DNA of 22,200 nt from a virus: the IMG/VR virus record IMGVR_UViG_3300046525_000104, positions 1 through 22,200 of that record; one strand, written 5' to 3'. The notes below the pieces were generated by a model. It had not been told where the DNA came from, ran no database searches, and worked only from the letters and a program-made list of their open reading frames with translations. This document shows, one piece after another, positions 21,632 through 22,200 of the stretch; position 1 is the stretch's first letter; each line of letters opens with the position of its first letter. Both the position numbers and the translations under genes were made by a program.

Positions 21632-21659
21632 AGAATGGCCTTTATTTATACTAAAAAAA

Positions 21660-21809
21660 TTAACTTCTAGAATTGCTCAAAAGAAAATCATTAATCGATC
21701 GCACATGATGAACACAGAGGGGATTCAGCACACCATATCCATGGTATTTGTAAAATGGCTCACCAATATCCAAAGTGTGCTTAATGTAATAGTAAAGCCA
21801 ATTATTCAT
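21660..21809 (-). CDS. Small protein of 49 aa upstream of the SRAP gene
   Basis: This short ORF (starting MNNWLYYYIKHTLDIGEP, ending F-L-L-S-N-S-R-S) has a proper ribosome site, GAGG five bases before its ATG, and lies 28 bases before the SRAP start on the same strand, so the two are probably one transcript. It is aromatic- and His-rich (H-G-Y-G-V-L-N-P-L-C-V-H-H-V) with no TM segment. I do not recognise the family. Its length puts it below usual gene-calling limits. Confidence 0.55.
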   Translation of the reverse strand: MNNWLYYYIKHTLDIGEPFYKYHGYGVLNPLCVHHVRSINDFLLSNSRS

Positions 21810-21949
21810 CCTTGCCTCAAAGTTATTTTTAAATATTTATGGTCAAAACTTTAGCTTTTTAGATTTTATATCGAAAGTGAAAATAGCACCAAATTTTCAT
21901 GATTTCATGCCGTCAAAATGGTCAATCTTTTCTATATTTTCGATAATAG

Positions 21950-21980
21950 TTTTGCAGGAATTTTGCATTTATTTTGCAGG
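21950..21980 (+). repeat. Three direct repeats of TTTTGCA with an 11-bp period
   Basis: TTTTGCAGG, TTTTGCATT and TTTTGCAGG begin at 21950, 21961 and 21972. The exact 11-base step, about one helical turn, places all copies on the same face of the DNA. This resembles an array of binding sites for a small protein, such as a regulator, excisionase or integrase arm. Chance in an AT-rich stretch cannot be excluded. Confidence 0.5.
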
Positions 21981-22108
21981 TGATTTTACAAACTCTAGAC
22001 AAAACATAAAGATAACGTTAATTTTCAGCTTTTTATTGATATTTGTTATATGCACGGCTGTTAAATTTGATAAAAACTGAACATTCTGCTGAAAACTGCT
22101 TTTGACAA

Positions 22109-22135
22109 TAAAAAAGACCGTCATTTTGACGGTCT
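22109..22135 (-). terminator. Leftward Rho-independent terminator
   Basis: GACCGTCA and TGACGGTC form a perfect 8-bp stem with a TTT loop. On the - strand it is followed by TTTTTTATT, so it ends a transcript coming from beyond the right edge of the window, or from a leftward gene not seen here. Confidence 0.75.
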
Positions 22136-22163
22136 AGATGGGTTACAAAAATAGAGAACCACT

Positions 22164-22200
22164 ATGAATGTAACTGATCTTTTAATGCATAAAGCTGCTG
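22164..22200 (+). CDS. Start of a rightward gene, truncated by the window edge
   Basis: ATG 22164 opens MNVTDLLMHKAA with a GAGAACC ribosome site. Twelve residues are visible, too few for identification. It may be the first gene of the region beyond the umuDC end. Confidence 0.45.
   Translation, partial: MNVTDLLMHKAA

Larger units (their letters stand above)
21810..22163. other. AT-rich, mainly non-coding region with repeat and promoter-like sites
   Basis: No confident gene is seen. A GTG-start ORF of 67 aa at 21877-22080 (+) would encode two hydrophobic stretches but has no ribosome site, so it is doubtful. A weak leftward promoter (TATAAA at 21865-21870 on the - strand with TTTGGT 17 bases upstream) may serve the 49-aa ORF. 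Three TTTTGCA repeats lie at 21950, 21961 and 21972. The right part has a leftward terminator and a lone TTGACA box. Confidence 0.5.

Noticed and set aside
21877-22080. GTG-start 67-aa two-TM ORF
   Set aside because: No ribosome site, rare start, and overlap with a possible leftward promoter; kept only as a note in the non-coding region.
1-22200. CRISPR array, tRNA or rRNA genes, insertion sequence
   Set aside because: No regularly spaced repeats, cloverleaf, ribosomal sequence or transposase were seen on reading both strands.
18327-22200. Prophage attachment site at the right end
   Set aside because: No integrase, tRNA end or long direct repeat can be seen in the window, so a claim would be guesswork.

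Overview
The window reads as the late half of a tailed siphovirus prophage (lambda/HK97-like, long non-contractile tail), almost certainly of an Acinetobacter host. The evidence is low GC content, the protein style (TipJ-family host-specificity protein, DUF1833, holin-like/GH108 endolysin) and a prophage-end umuDC pair, as is typical of Acinetobacter prophages. I see no integrase, terminase or attachment site, so only part of the element is present.

Layout, left to right on the + strand: tail end of a pre-capsid gene (probably the head protease); HK97-fold major capsid; a 96-aa protein; the portal (downstream of the capsid, with an added C-terminal domain); head-tail connector, head closure, HK97 gp10-like and tail-terminator proteins; tail tube; tail assembly chaperones G and GT joined by a lambda-type GGGAAAG -1 frameshift; a zinc-ribbon membrane protein with its own promoter; tape measure; a lipoprotein; minor tail protein, DUF1833 protein, NlpC/P60-like protein, TipJ protein; receptor-binding tail fibre; holin; holin-like/GH108 endolysin; a DUF6527 protein and a tiny Rz1-like lipoprotein. 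Rho-independent terminators punctuate this late unit, many followed by a similar T-run/ATTGC-Y-T/AGGA linker ahead of the next start.

From about 18.13 kb to 21.81 kb everything lies on the - strand. In transcription order it runs: a 49-aa ORF and an SRAP (HMCES/YedK-like) protein, then umuD and umuC behind a strong promoter with a near-perfect 25-bp palindromic operator, then a 3-TM membrane protein and a 54-aa acidic ORF. The leftward genes end at a hairpin that also faces the lysis genes. No terminator is visible between umuC and the membrane protein, so the latter could be co-induced in the SOS response. This accessory pair is the best candidate here for an undescribed function.

The right end (21.81-22.16 kb) is AT-rich and largely non-coding, with three TTTTGCA repeats at an exact 11-bp period and a leftward terminator. 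A rightward gene begins at 22164 and runs off the window.
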